Program-made: the position numbers and the translations under genes
Notes under the pieces: generated by a model
What the model saw: only the letters and a program-made list of their open reading frames with translations
Databases searched by the model: none
What the model was told of the DNA's origin: nothing
Part shown: piece by piece, positions 24,658 through 33,582 of the stretch
Numbering within the stretch: the first letter of the stretch is position 1
Layout of the letters: each line of letters starts with the position of its first letter
Source: Pedobacter chitinilyticus
GTDB taxonomy: Bacteria > Bacteroidota > Bacteroidia > Sphingobacteriales > Sphingobacteriaceae
Reading direction: 5' to 3'
DNA: 64,000 nt
Assembly (NCBI RefSeq): GCF_003313385.1
Contig: NZ_QMHN01000001.1
Coordinates: 1,352,097-1,416,096 of the forward strand

Positions 24658-27600
24658 TTAAAAACTGTAAGAAAGGCTTAAACTAAATGAGGTACCCACC
24701 TTGCGGGCAAAAGTTTGGATATCCCCTACACGTCTCACTTTTCCCTCCGTAGAAGGTTCGTAATAGCCCTCTTCATACTTCTCGGTAAAGCCATTTTTCC
24801 ATTCATACACATCCGACCACTCTACCATCGTCATTGAATTGGATCCAGGTTTTATGTTGTACGTTGTCTGCGAATTCATGAAAAAACGAAAAGGGCTGTT
24901 CAACAGGTTGCTCATGTTTAACTTAGCTTCCATTCTTTTGCTTTTCAGCAATTTGTAGCTTAACTGGGCGTCCAATTGGTTGCGCGGGCGTTCTATTTCC
25001 GAATACTGTGGTTGCATCCCTACCGTAAAGGTTTTATGACCTGAGTGGTTAAAGGCTACGTTGGCACTTAAACGCTCGCCTACATATTGTAGCGCAATAT
25101 TGTACAGTACGGGTACTTGTCCATAAAGTGGTCTTTTCTCTCTTAAGTAAGTTTTATTTTTATAGGCATAAGTTCTACCATCTTTATCTGATCCAACACC
25201 CATGGTGCTATAACGGAAAGCGCTGGCCTGCACTTCAGAATCCTGAATAGTAAGGTTACCGCTGAAGTACATGTTGCTTAAAAACTTCCAGCTGTTGTTA
25301 ATGAAGCCTAAATTCTTACGCAAATCAAATTCCCAACCTCTTACATCCGCATAATCAGAGTTGGCCGTCAACAAATCAACAGCACCACTGGTATTGGTAA
25401 TATCCAAGTACATTTCCACTGGATTTTTAAAGTACTTTTTGAAATACCCAACAGAAATAGTTTCCCCTGCTGAAGGATACCATTCGGCCCTAAAATCATA
25501 ATGAGAAATGATGGTTGAAATGACCCCTACATTACGCTGGATGCGACTATATTCATAATTGAAACGAGAAAAACTTGAGTTTTCGATAAGTGCTGGCCTT
25601 ACTGCTGATTTTGCATACGAAGCACGGATGTTAAAATTAGCAACGGGTGTAATGGTCAAGTTTACGGAAGGCATATACAACCATTTTTTTTCATCGGCAC
25701 TTGCATTTTGTGTTTGGTGCACAACATTACCCGTTTCAGGATCAACAAAACGCTTCTTATCTTCATTTTGCATGTCAGATTGAGCCACTTTATCCGCAGC
25801 AGAATCTTTGATTTTATCATAGCGGTAATACTCGCCCCTAATTCCCCATACCAAACGTAACCAGCTACCTAATCTATTGTCCATCATGCCATACCAAGCT
25901 TGATTATTATTCTTGCCTGTATAGTTAGTGTTATTAAAATCAGAAGGATAATAGAATAAATCATGCAATGGATCATTGAAATTGATATTCCACTGTTGTA
26001 TGGGTTTAAAACCATCATTAAGGCCTACAGCCACCCCTACAGGTAAAACGCTCCAAGCAAGGTCGCCCTTTTTCTCTAAAAACTGATAGCCAGTTTTAAA
26101 AATCTGCCCATGTTTACCAATGTTGAATTTATAACTCAATGATGCATCAGCTGACCAGTTGGTTTCTACGTATTTGTAAGAAGAGCGGCTCAACGGCCCA
26201 GGGTTATTGGTAAAATTACCTAATGTATAAATATAGTTGGTGGCATTTAAGGTTGTAGAAGGTGCCAAATTAGCATCTACCGCATCTTGCTCATGGTTAT
26301 CCACACTATTACGTGCTACGCCCCAATCTAATTTAAACTTACCTAAGTTATGCTCTCCCGTTACACGATTTTGCAACAGATTGATAAACTTAGGACGATC
26401 ATATTCATTAATTAGTGGACTTTCTGCACGCCCAATATCCTCGCCCCAGCCTGTAATACGGAAAAATTGGTTGGCAAAAACTCTCGAATAAAAGTTACGT
26501 GAGGTGATTTTATGGTTTGTATTACTCCAACCCATATTAAATAATCCCCCCCAACTGGTGGTGAAATTATATCGGCCTGCTAAATTTTCTTCAAATTCCT
26601 GATGAGTTGTTGGATCATATAGATTTTTGTTCATCTTATTAAAGCTACCACGCTCAAATTTCATGATGTTATCGATGGCCTGCTCGTTACGATAGCTAAT
26701 GGACCCTACAAAACCAAAGCGACTGTTTTTTAAACCGTAGCTACGGCCCAAGCTAAACTGATAGTTTTGTCCAGGAGCAGTTTGATAAATGCGAGTCCCC
26801 AATCTTTCCAAGCCTCCTATCCTTTTGTTTTGTGCGGCAATCATATCAGGCGTAATCTTAGCTACACCTGGCGGCGGTGTCCAACCCTGAGGATTGGTGG
26901 GGTTATAGTTAGACTGAGTGAAAATCACTAAATCTTTAGGAAAATGATCTCTCCCCCCGTCATCAAAACCTAAGTAATCCTGCTTACCTCGTTGATAGCC
27001 CAAAAAGTCTTTACCAGTACTGCCATTAATGTATTTAGTACCAATGTTTAAAGAAATAAAATCTTTGTTGGGAATAGCCATGGTATTTAACTGTACCATA
27101 CCTCCACCAAAACCAAAGCTCATATCTGGCATTGCAGTTTTAGATACGATAACGTTATCCACTAAGTTGCTCGGGATAATATCAAACTCAAAGTCACGCA
27201 CCTGCACATCAGTACTTGGCAAAGCTGCCCCGTCCATCATAGCCAAATTATAACGTTCAGCAATCCCCCTAATCACCACTCTGCGGTTATCGGTAGTACT
27301 TACTCCCGAAATACGTTTCAACGTTTCGCCAATGTTCTTATCAGGCAAAGCCGACATCTGTTCACGGCTAATACCATTGGAAATGCTCGCATCATTTTTC
27401 TGACGGGCGTACAAGGCATTAATACTTTCGGTTTTAAAAGTTCCCGTCACCACTACCTGATCTAGGCTATTGTTGGCTGGCTTTAGGGTAATATCCAAAC
27501 TGGTCAACTGCCCTGCTTTCACCTCTATCTCTGTAATGCGCTTGGTTTGAAAAGAGATAAAGCTAATCTCAAGCGTATAGGTCCCCGCTGGAACGTTGAG

Positions 27601-28077
27601 GGTATAAGTGCCATCCACATTACTTTGAGCACCCTGCCCTGTTTGTACCAACTTAATATTGGCGCCTGGTAAGGGCTCGCCTCGGTCATCAATAATTTTA
27701 CCCGCAATACGACCTGGTTGCTGCTTACGTACTTTGGGATTGAAATACAAAACCACAGCCCCTCCTTGCTCTTTAAAGGCTACATTACTGTGTTGCAACA
27801 ATTGGTTAAGGATAGTTTTTAGTTTTTCTTCATGATAATTTGCGGCCTTAACCGATACATTTTTAGCAAGTGACGGATCATAGGCAAACCTTACGTTGGC
27901 TTTAGCACGCAACTGTTCCAAGGCTACTGATAGGGATTGTCCTTCTTTAAACTGAACATCTACTTTGGTCTCAAGTGACTGAGAATGTGCCTCGCCTGCA
28001 AACAGCGAGGTCATGATATTGATGGAAATAAAATATAGGATCAGTGATATTTTCACACCTATTTTAATTATAGACAT
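24658..28077 (-). CDS. TonB-dependent receptor with STN domain, module 3
   Basis: 1139 aa. Signal segment (about 1-33, ending GEAHSQS), STN domain (about 38-110, LSVALEQLRAKANVRFAYDP), carboxypeptidase-regulatory-like domain (about 122-205, GRIAGKIIDDRGEPLPGANI), plug (ALPDKNIGETLKRISGVSTT, VVIRGIAERYNLAMMDGAAL), then a long barrel ending FSLSLSYSF. The plug wording with GISREQMSALPDKNIGE is typical of classical receptors rather than SusC. Two lipoproteins follow in place of a SusD. FecR3 and sigma3 are upstream, so the receptor should be self-induced by its ligand. Confidence 0.93.
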   Translation of the reverse strand: MSIIKIGVKISLILYFISINIMTSLFAGEAHSQSLETKVDVQFKEGQSLSVALEQLRAKANVRFAYDPSLAKNVSVKAANYHEEKLKTILNQLLQHSNVAFKEQGGAVVLYFNPKVRKQQPGRIAGKIIDDRGEPLPGANIKLVQTGQGAQSNVDGTYTLNVPAGTYTLEISFISFQTKRITEIEVKAGQLTSLDITLKPANNSLDQVVVTGTFKTESINALYARQKNDASISNGISREQMSALPDKNIGETLKRISGVSTTDNRRVVIRGIAERYNLAMMDGAALPSTDVQVRDFEFDIIPSNLVDNVIVSKTAMPDMSFGFGGGMVQLNTMAIPNKDFISLNIGTKYINGSTGKDFLGYQRGKQDYLGFDDGGRDHFPKDLVIFTQSNYNPTNPQGWTPPPGVAKITPDMIAAQNKRIGGLERLGTRIYQTAPGQNYQFSLGRSYGLKNSRFGFVGSISYRNEQAIDNIMKFERGSFNKMNKNLYDPTTHQEFEENLAGRYNFTTSWGGLFNMGWSNTNHKITSRNFYSRVFANQFFRITGWGEDIGRAESPLINEYDRPKFINLLQNRVTGEHNLGKFKLDWGVARNSVDNHEQDAVDANLAPSTTLNATNYIYTLGNFTNNPGPLSRSSYKYVETNWSADASLSYKFNIGKHGQIFKTGYQFLEKKGDLAWSVLPVGVAVGLNDGFKPIQQWNINFNDPLHDLFYYPSDFNNTNYTGKNNNQAWYGMMDNRLGSWLRLVWGIRGEYYRYDKIKDSAADKVAQSDMQNEDKKRFVDPETGNVVHQTQNASADEKKWLYMPSVNLTITPVANFNIRASYAKSAVRPALIENSSFSRFNYEYSRIQRNVGVISTIISHYDFRAEWYPSAGETISVGYFKKYFKNPVEMYLDITNTSGAVDLLTANSDYADVRGWEFDLRKNLGFINNSWKFLSNMYFSGNLTIQDSEVQASAFRYSTMGVGSDKDGRTYAYKNKTYLREKRPLYGQVPVLYNIALQYVGERLSANVAFNHSGHKTFTVGMQPQYSEIERPRNQLDAQLSYKLLKSKRMEAKLNMSNLLNSPFRFFMNSQTTYNIKPGSNSMTMVEWSDVYEWKNGFTEKYEEGYYEPSTEGKVRRVGDIQTFARKVGTSFSLSLSYSF

Positions 28078-28183
28078 TAATTTTTAATACTTTTATGATG
28101 TTTACGAGTTAAACCTGGCGTTTGCTAATGATGATGACTAGGAAGCGGCAATTTTCTGTCAACAAGCAAGCGCCTAAATACCC

Positions 28184-28206
28184 GGTATCTATCCAATAGG
28201 TACCGG
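28184..28206. other. Stem-loop in the fecR3-receptor spacer
   Basis: CGGTATCTAT-CCA-ATAGGTACCG, ten-base arms with one mismatch, 18 bases after the FecR3 stop. On the plus strand it is followed by TTTTGTTTT; on the transcribed minus strand there is no U-run. Position matches the hairpin of module 2 (20929-20956), consistent with partial termination or mRNA processing between regulator and receptor. Confidence 0.5.
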
Positions 28207-28223
28207 TTTTGTTTTATAGTAGC

Positions 28224-29150
28224 CTATTTCATCAAAACCACCTCCTTGTCTTTAATTTGATAATGTAGTCCGTGGATGAGCTTTAATTGATTTAAGATAT
28301 TTTTAGGATTATCGCCTTTATTGAACTGCATGGAAACATGTAATTGCTCCAATGCACTTTGCTTAAATTTAACTTCCATTGAAAAAGTATTGCCAAAGGT
28401 TTTGGCAAATGATGTTAACGGTACATCTTCTAAAAGATATTCTCCCTTCAACCAACGCTCCGTACTGTAAGCCTTGGTATTTTCTAGCTTAGCGGTTTCT
28501 TGATATCGGTTAAAAGAAAGTTGCTGATTAGGCAATAAAAGACCTAATTGGGCCCTTTGATTTCGTACAGCTACTTTTCCACTTAACAAGGCCACACGAA
28601 TGTCGGTTAACAAAGGGTCGTTATTAATGATAAACTTGGTACCCAATACTTCGGTAGTCAATTGTCCTGTAGTGACTAAAAATGGATGCACAGGGTCATG
28701 ACTTACTTCAAAATAAGCCTCTCCAACTTCCAGCTTTACCCTACGCGTTTGCTGTTTAAATGGATGGGCAACCTGAATTTTAGCCCCTGGTCTTAAATGA
28801 ACTACAGAACTATCTGGCAATAGAATTTTTTTAAACTCACCTTTTTTGGCTGCATAACTGTCCCAAGTTCGTGCTATGGTTGTAGAATTAGCACTTTGGT
28901 AGCTACGGTAGGCAAAAGTACCTGCGGAAATTAGGATGACTGCAGCTGCAGCGATGTTACGCCACAACTTATAAAGCTTCTGCCTGTTAATCTTACGACG
29001 AATTTCGCCAAGTATCTCCTCGCCTGTGCTGATTTCTTCCCGTTCATCAGCAAAAGCCTTAAAGGGAATGTTGTCATTGGTACGATCAAACCAAGCGTCT
29101 GCTTGTTGCTCTATTTTACGCCTCTCGGCGAATACATTTTTCTTTGCCAT
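28224..29150 (-). CDS. FecR-family anti-sigma factor, module 3
   Basis: 308 aa. Charged N-terminus (AKKNVFAERRKIEQQADAWF), membrane helix at about 65-83 (LWRNIAAAAVILISAGTFAY), FecR domain (LLPDSSVVHLRPGAKIQVAH, KLEVGEAYFEVSHDPVHPFL, VLGTKFIINNDPLLTDIRVA) and a C-terminal DUF4974 (TSFAKTFGNTFSMEVKFKQS, NILNQLKLIHGLHYQIKDKE). 87 bases downstream of sigma3 and 146 bases upstream of its receptor. Confidence 0.92.
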   Translation of the reverse strand: MAKKNVFAERRKIEQQADAWFDRTNDNIPFKAFADEREEISTGEEILGEIRRKINRQKLYKLWRNIAAAAVILISAGTFAYRSYQSANSTTIARTWDSYAAKKGEFKKILLPDSSVVHLRPGAKIQVAHPFKQQTRRVKLEVGEAYFEVSHDPVHPFLVTTGQLTTEVLGTKFIINNDPLLTDIRVALLSGKVAVRNQRAQLGLLLPNQQLSFNRYQETAKLENTKAYSTERWLKGEYLLEDVPLTSFAKTFGNTFSMEVKFKQSALEQLHVSMQFNKGDNPKNILNQLKLIHGLHYQIKDKEVVLMK

Positions 29151-29237
29151 ACATTTAACTCTTCGCAGCGAAAGCGAAAATGTACTTTAAGAAAAAGCTA
29201 TGATTAGGTTAAATCTTTGTTAATACCTTAAGTCGAT

Positions 29238-29831
29238 TTACCAACGAAATAGAATAACCAGTACGCCTGCCAGGTTAGCTGGCTCTGCATAAAACTTACG
29301 GGTTTGTAATCTTAAGCGATCTAAGGCCATCGAAATATTGTTGCGTACCGTTTGCTCAGAAAGGGAAAGTTCGGTGGCAATTTCCTTGATAGATTTGTTT
29401 TCGTAGCGACTTAAACGAAACGATTGCTGCATATTGGCTGGCATCTTGCCAATTTCAGTGTCCAATAGTTCCTGCAGTTCTTTAGTTTCCAGTTCGGTGG
29501 TAGATGGTGCTACCAACACCTCATCCCCGTGGTACAACAATTCTCTTTGCTTACTTGCAGATTGCTTCCTATACCAAGATATCGCCTGTTTTTTAGCAGT
29601 AACATTTAATAAAGGCGCCAATGAGCCTTCAGCAATAACTTTATCACGATAACGCCAAAGATTGACGAAGATATCCTGTACAATATCTTTAGCCACTTCC
29701 CTATCGTTTATACGGCGATAGATCATGATGTACACCTCGGACCAATAGCGCTCATAAAGCGCTTCAAAAGCTTTTTGATCGCCACTTTGCATGGCAATGA
29801 TGAGATATTGATCAGTAAGTGCTTGGTCCAC
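29238..29831 (-). CDS. ECF RNA polymerase sigma-70 factor, module 3
   Basis: 197 aa if read from the GTG at 29831; an internal ATG at 29792 (MQSGDQKAFEALYERYW) would give 184 aa. A TAACTTTG promoter-like box ends only 5 bases before the GTG, so if that box is used, the ATG at 29792 is the likelier start. Region 2: DREVAKDIVQDIFVNLWRYR; region 4: MPANMQQSFRLSRYENKSIK and EIATELSLSEQTVRNNISMA. The C-terminus (AEPANLAGVLVILFRW) is hydrophobic, as in sigma1. It heads module 3. Confidence 0.9.
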   Translation of the reverse strand: MDQALTDQYLIIAMQSGDQKAFEALYERYWSEVYIMIYRRINDREVAKDIVQDIFVNLWRYRDKVIAEGSLAPLLNVTAKKQAISWYRKQSASKQRELLYHGDEVLVAPSTTELETKELQELLDTEIGKMPANMQQSFRLSRYENKSIKEIATELSLSEQTVRNNISMALDRLRLQTRKFYAEPANLAGVLVILFRW

Positions 29832-29835
29832 CTTG

Positions 29836-29843
29836 CAAAGTTA
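29836..29843 (-). promoter_or_regulatory. Candidate Bacteroidota -7 box (TAACTTTG) for module 3
   Basis: TAACTTTG on the minus strand fits the TAnnTTTG -7 consensus of housekeeping promoters in this phylum. Transcription would start at about 29829-29831, at or inside the GTG codon, which decides between the two sigma3 starts. Confidence 0.45.
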
Positions 29844-29899
29844 AGTGGGACAAGGTTACCAACATGTTAATTTATAATGAACAAAACCTATCTCATTTT

Positions 29900-30253
29900 T
29901 TAGCGTATGGCTTGCCCAAACGTCAACAAGTTATGATCTGGATCTAATAGCGAAAATTCCTGCTGGCCCCATGGCTTAGTAGTTAATGGTCCATTGGGAT
30001 GAATATTCACTCCATCAGCTAAAAATGTCTGATATATCCCTTCGATATTATTGGTCCGTATATAAACCTGTCCGTAGTTTAATTTGGGATCAAGGTCTTT
30101 AAACTTAAAAAAATGCAGTTCAATATCGTCTTTTGATAAAATCAGATAATCACCATAATCCGAAATCTCTTGAAAGCCCAATTGGTGGATATAATAGAAC
30201 TTAGTTACTACGCTGTCACGCATAGGCAGTTTTGGATGGATGTGTGTTAGCAT
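29900..30253 (-). CDS. VOC-superfamily (glyoxalase/bleomycin-resistance-like) protein
   Basis: 117 aa, one VOC domain of two beta-alpha-beta-beta-beta units: KLPMRDSVVTKFYYIHQLGF, then DDIELHFFKFKDLDPKLNYG, and the second half GVNIHPNGPLTTKPWGQQEF with SLLDPDHNLLTFGQ at the end, the usual FxDPDGN-type signature. Members are lyases, dioxygenases or antibiotic-binding proteins; the substrate cannot be read. It is the last gene of a three-gene minus-strand group (Crp-like regulator, membrane protein, VOC). Confidence 0.85.
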   Translation of the reverse strand: MLTHIHPKLPMRDSVVTKFYYIHQLGFQEISDYGDYLILSKDDIELHFFKFKDLDPKLNYGQVYIRTNNIEGIYQTFLADGVNIHPNGPLTTKPWGQQEFSLLDPDHNLLTFGQAIR

Positions 30254-30277
30254 ATGGATAAATTTAAAAAGTTTAAG

Positions 30278-30916
30278 CTAGTTTGTAGGTTTTTGTTTAA
30301 TCAATAATACACCTGCAACGATTAGCCAACTGGCCATTACAAATATAAAGACACCAAACAATCCTACACTAACCATATCAGTATTTGAAAACAAAGCAGC
30401 TGCACCAATGGCAAAAACCAATAAACCGTAATAACCCAACCATTTGCAAAGCCCTTTTTGATAGGTCATTAACAAAGACCAAAGCAAAATAGATACAACT
30501 ATTGAAGCCATGAATACATAGGCCAGAGACTTATTGAAATAACGGGCATAATCTAAAATTGCATCTAGCAACGTAGCATCTACATCACTTCCTACATAGG
30601 CTGTTGCAAATTGCGGCAATACCAATCCGTTGAGCGTGCCCGCAAGGCTAGCAGCGCCCAAACCCCATAGTGCTATAAAAAGTGCCAATATCGACGTTCT
30701 ATTACGGTCTGTAAGTAGTTTTGAAAGCCCCCACAAGCCAAAACCAATCAATGGTGCACAAGCAATGGCAATGGTATGCGAAAAGATCAATACGAATTTG
30801 ATTTTTACCAAATGTGCCATATCCCCTCCTAATGGATGAAGCACCACAGTAAGCACAGACATTGCAGCGCCCAACAACAGACTAATGCCTGTTAATTTAT
30901 TTGAAAATGTTGCCAT
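30278..30916 (-). CDS. Six-helix integral membrane protein, unknown function
   Basis: 212 aa with about six membrane helices (for example GISLLLGAAMSVLTVVLHPL, FVLIFSHTIAIACAPLIGFG, ILALFIALWGLGAASLAGTL, YVFMASIVVSILLWSLLMTY, YGLLVFAIGAAALFS, LFGVFIFVMASWLIVAGVLL). No domain I can name. Adjacent to the VOC gene (24 bases) and downstream of the Crp-like regulator (68 bases), probably one operon. Confidence 0.75.
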   Translation of the reverse strand: MATFSNKLTGISLLLGAAMSVLTVVLHPLGGDMAHLVKIKFVLIFSHTIAIACAPLIGFGLWGLSKLLTDRNRTSILALFIALWGLGAASLAGTLNGLVLPQFATAYVGSDVDATLLDAILDYARYFNKSLAYVFMASIVVSILLWSLLMTYQKGLCKWLGYYGLLVFAIGAAALFSNTDMVSVGLFGVFIFVMASWLIVAGVLLIKQKPTN

Positions 30917-30984
30917 GTTTTATTTTTCCCAAAACTGGCAAACACTTCTTAAAAACGCACTTGACAAAAGTCAATAAATTGGAT

Positions 30985-31554
30985 TTATTTCTTCGCTCGT
31001 AAACGGCTCATCGTCTCTGGCGCTATGTTAAGATAGGAAGCAATCATTTTTAAAGGAAAGGCTTGTAGCAACAAAGGGTTTTTAGAGACCAACATTTCGT
31101 ACTTCTCTTTGGCATTATTGGCCGAATTGAAATAAGTTAAACGATCGACCCCTCGTTCGAGCAAAGCGCCCAATTGAAAAAAAGCTGGCGAAGAAGCTAA
31201 GAGTTGATGGATCGAGAAAATGGAAAGTTCTCTGACTACGACATCTGAATAAGCTTTAATCACCGAGCGGGATCCTCGCTGCGAAACAAAACTGGCATGA
31301 TTAAAACACCAATCGCCAGCTGTATAAAGGCCAATTACCTGCTCCTCTATTTCCTCACGATCCAATTCGAACTGATAAGTTGATCCTGAAACCACCAAAA
31401 AAACAGCTTGTGAAATTTGACCTAGGGAAAGCAGTTCGGTTCCTTTAGTAAAATGCTTCAACACCGCCTTTTGCTCAAATTGTTGAATATCGTGAGCCGT
31501 AAATTTACCTACAGAAGATAAGACAGAAAAGAGGTCGTTGATATGATTGGGCAT
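30985..31554 (-). CDS. Crp/Fnr-family transcriptional regulator
   Basis: 189 aa. N-terminal cyclic-nucleotide-binding-like beta-roll (about 22-115: FTKGTELLSLGQISQAVFLV, GDWCFNHASFVSQRGSRSVI) and a C-terminal winged HTH with the late helix LKMIASYLNIAPETMSRLRA. It is of the short Bacteroidota type that usually lacks the conserved cAMP-contact residues. First gene of the minus-strand group and divergent from the PCMD lipoprotein gene 136 bases away; it may control either. Confidence 0.88.
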   Translation of the reverse strand: MPNHINDLFSVLSSVGKFTAHDIQQFEQKAVLKHFTKGTELLSLGQISQAVFLVVSGSTYQFELDREEIEEQVIGLYTAGDWCFNHASFVSQRGSRSVIKAYSDVVVRELSIFSIHQLLASSPAFFQLGALLERGVDRLTYFNSANNAKEKYEMLVSKNPLLLQAFPLKMIASYLNIAPETMSRLRAKK

Positions 31555-31660
31555 CTTAAAGGTTTATGCCTTTGAAATTGCAAAATTATTTCGATCATTT
31601 AAAATCAACATGTGCATGACAGGAACAATGACCAACAGCTAAACTTTTACACAAAAGAGT

Positions 31661-31668
31661 TATATTTG
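31661..31668 (+). promoter_or_regulatory. Bacteroidota -7 box (TATATTTG) for the PCMD operon
   Basis: TATATTTG matches TAnnTTTG exactly, 22 bases before the ATG at 31691, so the mRNA would start near 31674 with a short leader. A clear -33 TTTG is not evident. Confidence 0.55.
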
Positions 31669-31690
31669 AGATCAAAGAAAGAAATTTATC

Positions 31691-32752
31691 ATGAGGCTAA
31701 CGGTTTTACTTTTTGCAGTGGTATTGTGCTTGAATTCCTGTATTAAAGATGCTCCTGCAAATCCAGAAGCAGATATCGAATCTTTTGAAATAGATCCTAA
31801 GTTACTTACCGGACAAACATTCATTGATCAAGTTAACCGTAAAATATTAGTTTACCTTACCAAAGAGGCTTATGAAACAGGGATTACCCCTACCATCACC
31901 ATCTCAAAAAATGCAACGATCACCCCAGCTTCTGGGCAAAAAATCACTTTCAATGGTAAAAACGAAGTCACTTATACTGTAGCGGCAGCACAACATCCTA
32001 ACCAAAAAACGTATACTGTACAAGTGGTAAATGTAGGCGATTGGCATTTTGAATTTGAAAAATGGCTACAAAACACTGACGATAAATATGAATATCCTGT
32101 GGAAGATGACTTAAGCACGTTATGGACATCGGGCAATCCTGGTATTGCGCTTTCTGGCGTACCTCAAGATCCATTAGCTTATCCTACCCGCTCTACTACC
32201 GATGGCTATTTAGGGACAAAAGCTGCTGAAATGGTCACCATCAAAGGAACTCCGCTCTCGGCCATTGTGGGTATTTATTTATACTCAGGTTCGGTATTCA
32301 TCGGAAATTTCAACCCATCAGTAGTCCTCATTAAGCCCTTAGCGGCAACGGAATTTGGTGCTCCCTATGTTGGACTACCTGCCAGGTTTACGGGCTATTA
32401 CAAGTACACTCCAGGAGCAGCTTATCAAGATGAAAACCAAAATATTATTGCGGGTAAAACAGATGAATGTGCTATTTATGCGGTGCTATTTGAAGGTCCC
32501 GAACGTTTGGACGGCACCAATATTCATACTTCCGAGCGTGTGATCGCTACTGCTACATTGAGCGATGGATCGGCCAAGACTAATTTTACCAAATTTGATA
32601 TTCCTTTTGTTTATAAAAATGGGCAATTGCCAGCGGCTAATAAAAACCTAATGTTGGCCATTGTGGCCTCTTCTAGTAAAGACGGAGATCATTACAAAGG
32701 TGCTATAGGTAGCCGTTTAGTCGTCGACAATTTATCAGTGATCCCAAAATAG
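31691..32752 (+). CDS. PCMD-domain lipoprotein
   Basis: 353 aa; leader ends LNSC (lipobox Cys17). An N-terminal Ig-like segment (about 25-110, ADIESFEIDPKLLTGQTF, TPTITISKNATITPASGQKI, HPNQKTYTVQVV) is followed by the putative carbohydrate metabolism domain PCMD (PF13201): ARFTGYYKYTPGAAYQDENQ, DECAIYAVLFEGPERLDGTN, and the closing SSSKDGDHYKGAIGSRLVVD with NLSVI. These proteins are thought to bind or process carbohydrate at the surface; no enzymatic activity is established. It is 7 bases from the barrel protein downstream and has its own TATATTTG promoter. Confidence 0.85.
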   Translation: MRLTVLLFAVVLCLNSCIKDAPANPEADIESFEIDPKLLTGQTFIDQVNRKILVYLTKEAYETGITPTITISKNATITPASGQKITFNGKNEVTYTVAAAQHPNQKTYTVQVVNVGDWHFEFEKWLQNTDDKYEYPVEDDLSTLWTSGNPGIALSGVPQDPLAYPTRSTTDGYLGTKAAEMVTIKGTPLSAIVGIYLYSGSVFIGNFNPSVVLIKPLAATEFGAPYVGLPARFTGYYKYTPGAAYQDENQNIIAGKTDECAIYAVLFEGPERLDGTNIHTSERVIATATLSDGSAKTNFTKFDIPFVYKNGQLPAANKNLMLAIVASSSKDGDHYKGAIGSRLVVDNLSVIPK

Positions 32753-32759
32753 CATTTCT

Positions 32760-33503
32760 ATGTATAAATACCTGCTCTTAACCTTTCTATTATTGGGTTC
32801 AACCATTTTTACATTTGCACAAAATAGTGGCGATACCAGCTCAAAATTTGAACATAACGTCCAAATTGGTTATAACATTGGCGGCCTAGCCCCTATATCT
32901 TTCCCCAATACCATTAGAAAGATCAATAGCTACTCGCCTGGTTTTTCTCCAAGTTTTGGCTACGAGCTAAATTACCGACTCCATCAAAAATGGGGACTTG
33001 CCATTGGGCTTAGAGTGGATTGGAAAAGTATGAGCGTGCAAGACAGCGTTCAATATTTCCATACCCTAGTTTCTATGGATAATGCAACCATTGAAGGCGA
33101 TTTTAGTGGTACCAATACCACCAAAGTAAAAAACATTTACTTAGCAGTCCCTATCCAAGCGTTGTTTTATGCCGGTAACCATTGGAAGTTAAAGTTGGGT
33201 GTTTACTTAGCGCATTTGGTACATCCTTCCTTTTATGGTTCTGTTTCTGATGGTTATTTACGCAAGGGAGATTCTTTGGGCGAAAAAGTAATTATTGATT
33301 ACGCCAGCTTTGATTTTGACAAAGAGCAAAGAACTTTCGACTTTGGCATTTCGGCAGGTGCAGAGAAGCTGATTTATAAAAACTTTGCGGCAAAGGCCGA
33401 TTTACAATGGGGCCTGCAACCTGTATTTCCTGATTCGTTTAATGGCATCTCCTTTAACATGTACAACATTTATGGTACGTTAGGGGTTAGTTATCGTTTT
33501 TAA
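32760..33503 (+). CDS. Outer-membrane beta-barrel protein (PorT/OMP_b-brl_2 type)
   Basis: 247 aa with signal peptide (ending TFAQ). Alternating hydrophobic strands with the pattern of an eight-strand barrel: HNVQIGYNIGGLAPISF, SFGYELNYRLHQKWGLAIGL, IYLAVPIQALFYAGNHWKLK, FDFGISAGAEKLIYKNFAAK, and a last strand IYGTLGVSYRF ending in an aromatic residue as needed for Bam insertion. Translationally close to the PCMD lipoprotein (7 bases). Together they look like a surface pair. Confidence 0.85.
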   Translation: MYKYLLLTFLLLGSTIFTFAQNSGDTSSKFEHNVQIGYNIGGLAPISFPNTIRKINSYSPGFSPSFGYELNYRLHQKWGLAIGLRVDWKSMSVQDSVQYFHTLVSMDNATIEGDFSGTNTTKVKNIYLAVPIQALFYAGNHWKLKLGVYLAHLVHPSFYGSVSDGYLRKGDSLGEKVIIDYASFDFDKEQRTFDFGISAGAEKLIYKNFAAKADLQWGLQPVFPDSFNGISFNMYNIYGTLGVSYRF

Positions 33504-33582
33504 AATAAAATATTGGATATTCTCCTAAAGAGCATCTATTTTAGTTAGCGCATTATCAACCATTATTTCATCTCATCCAATA

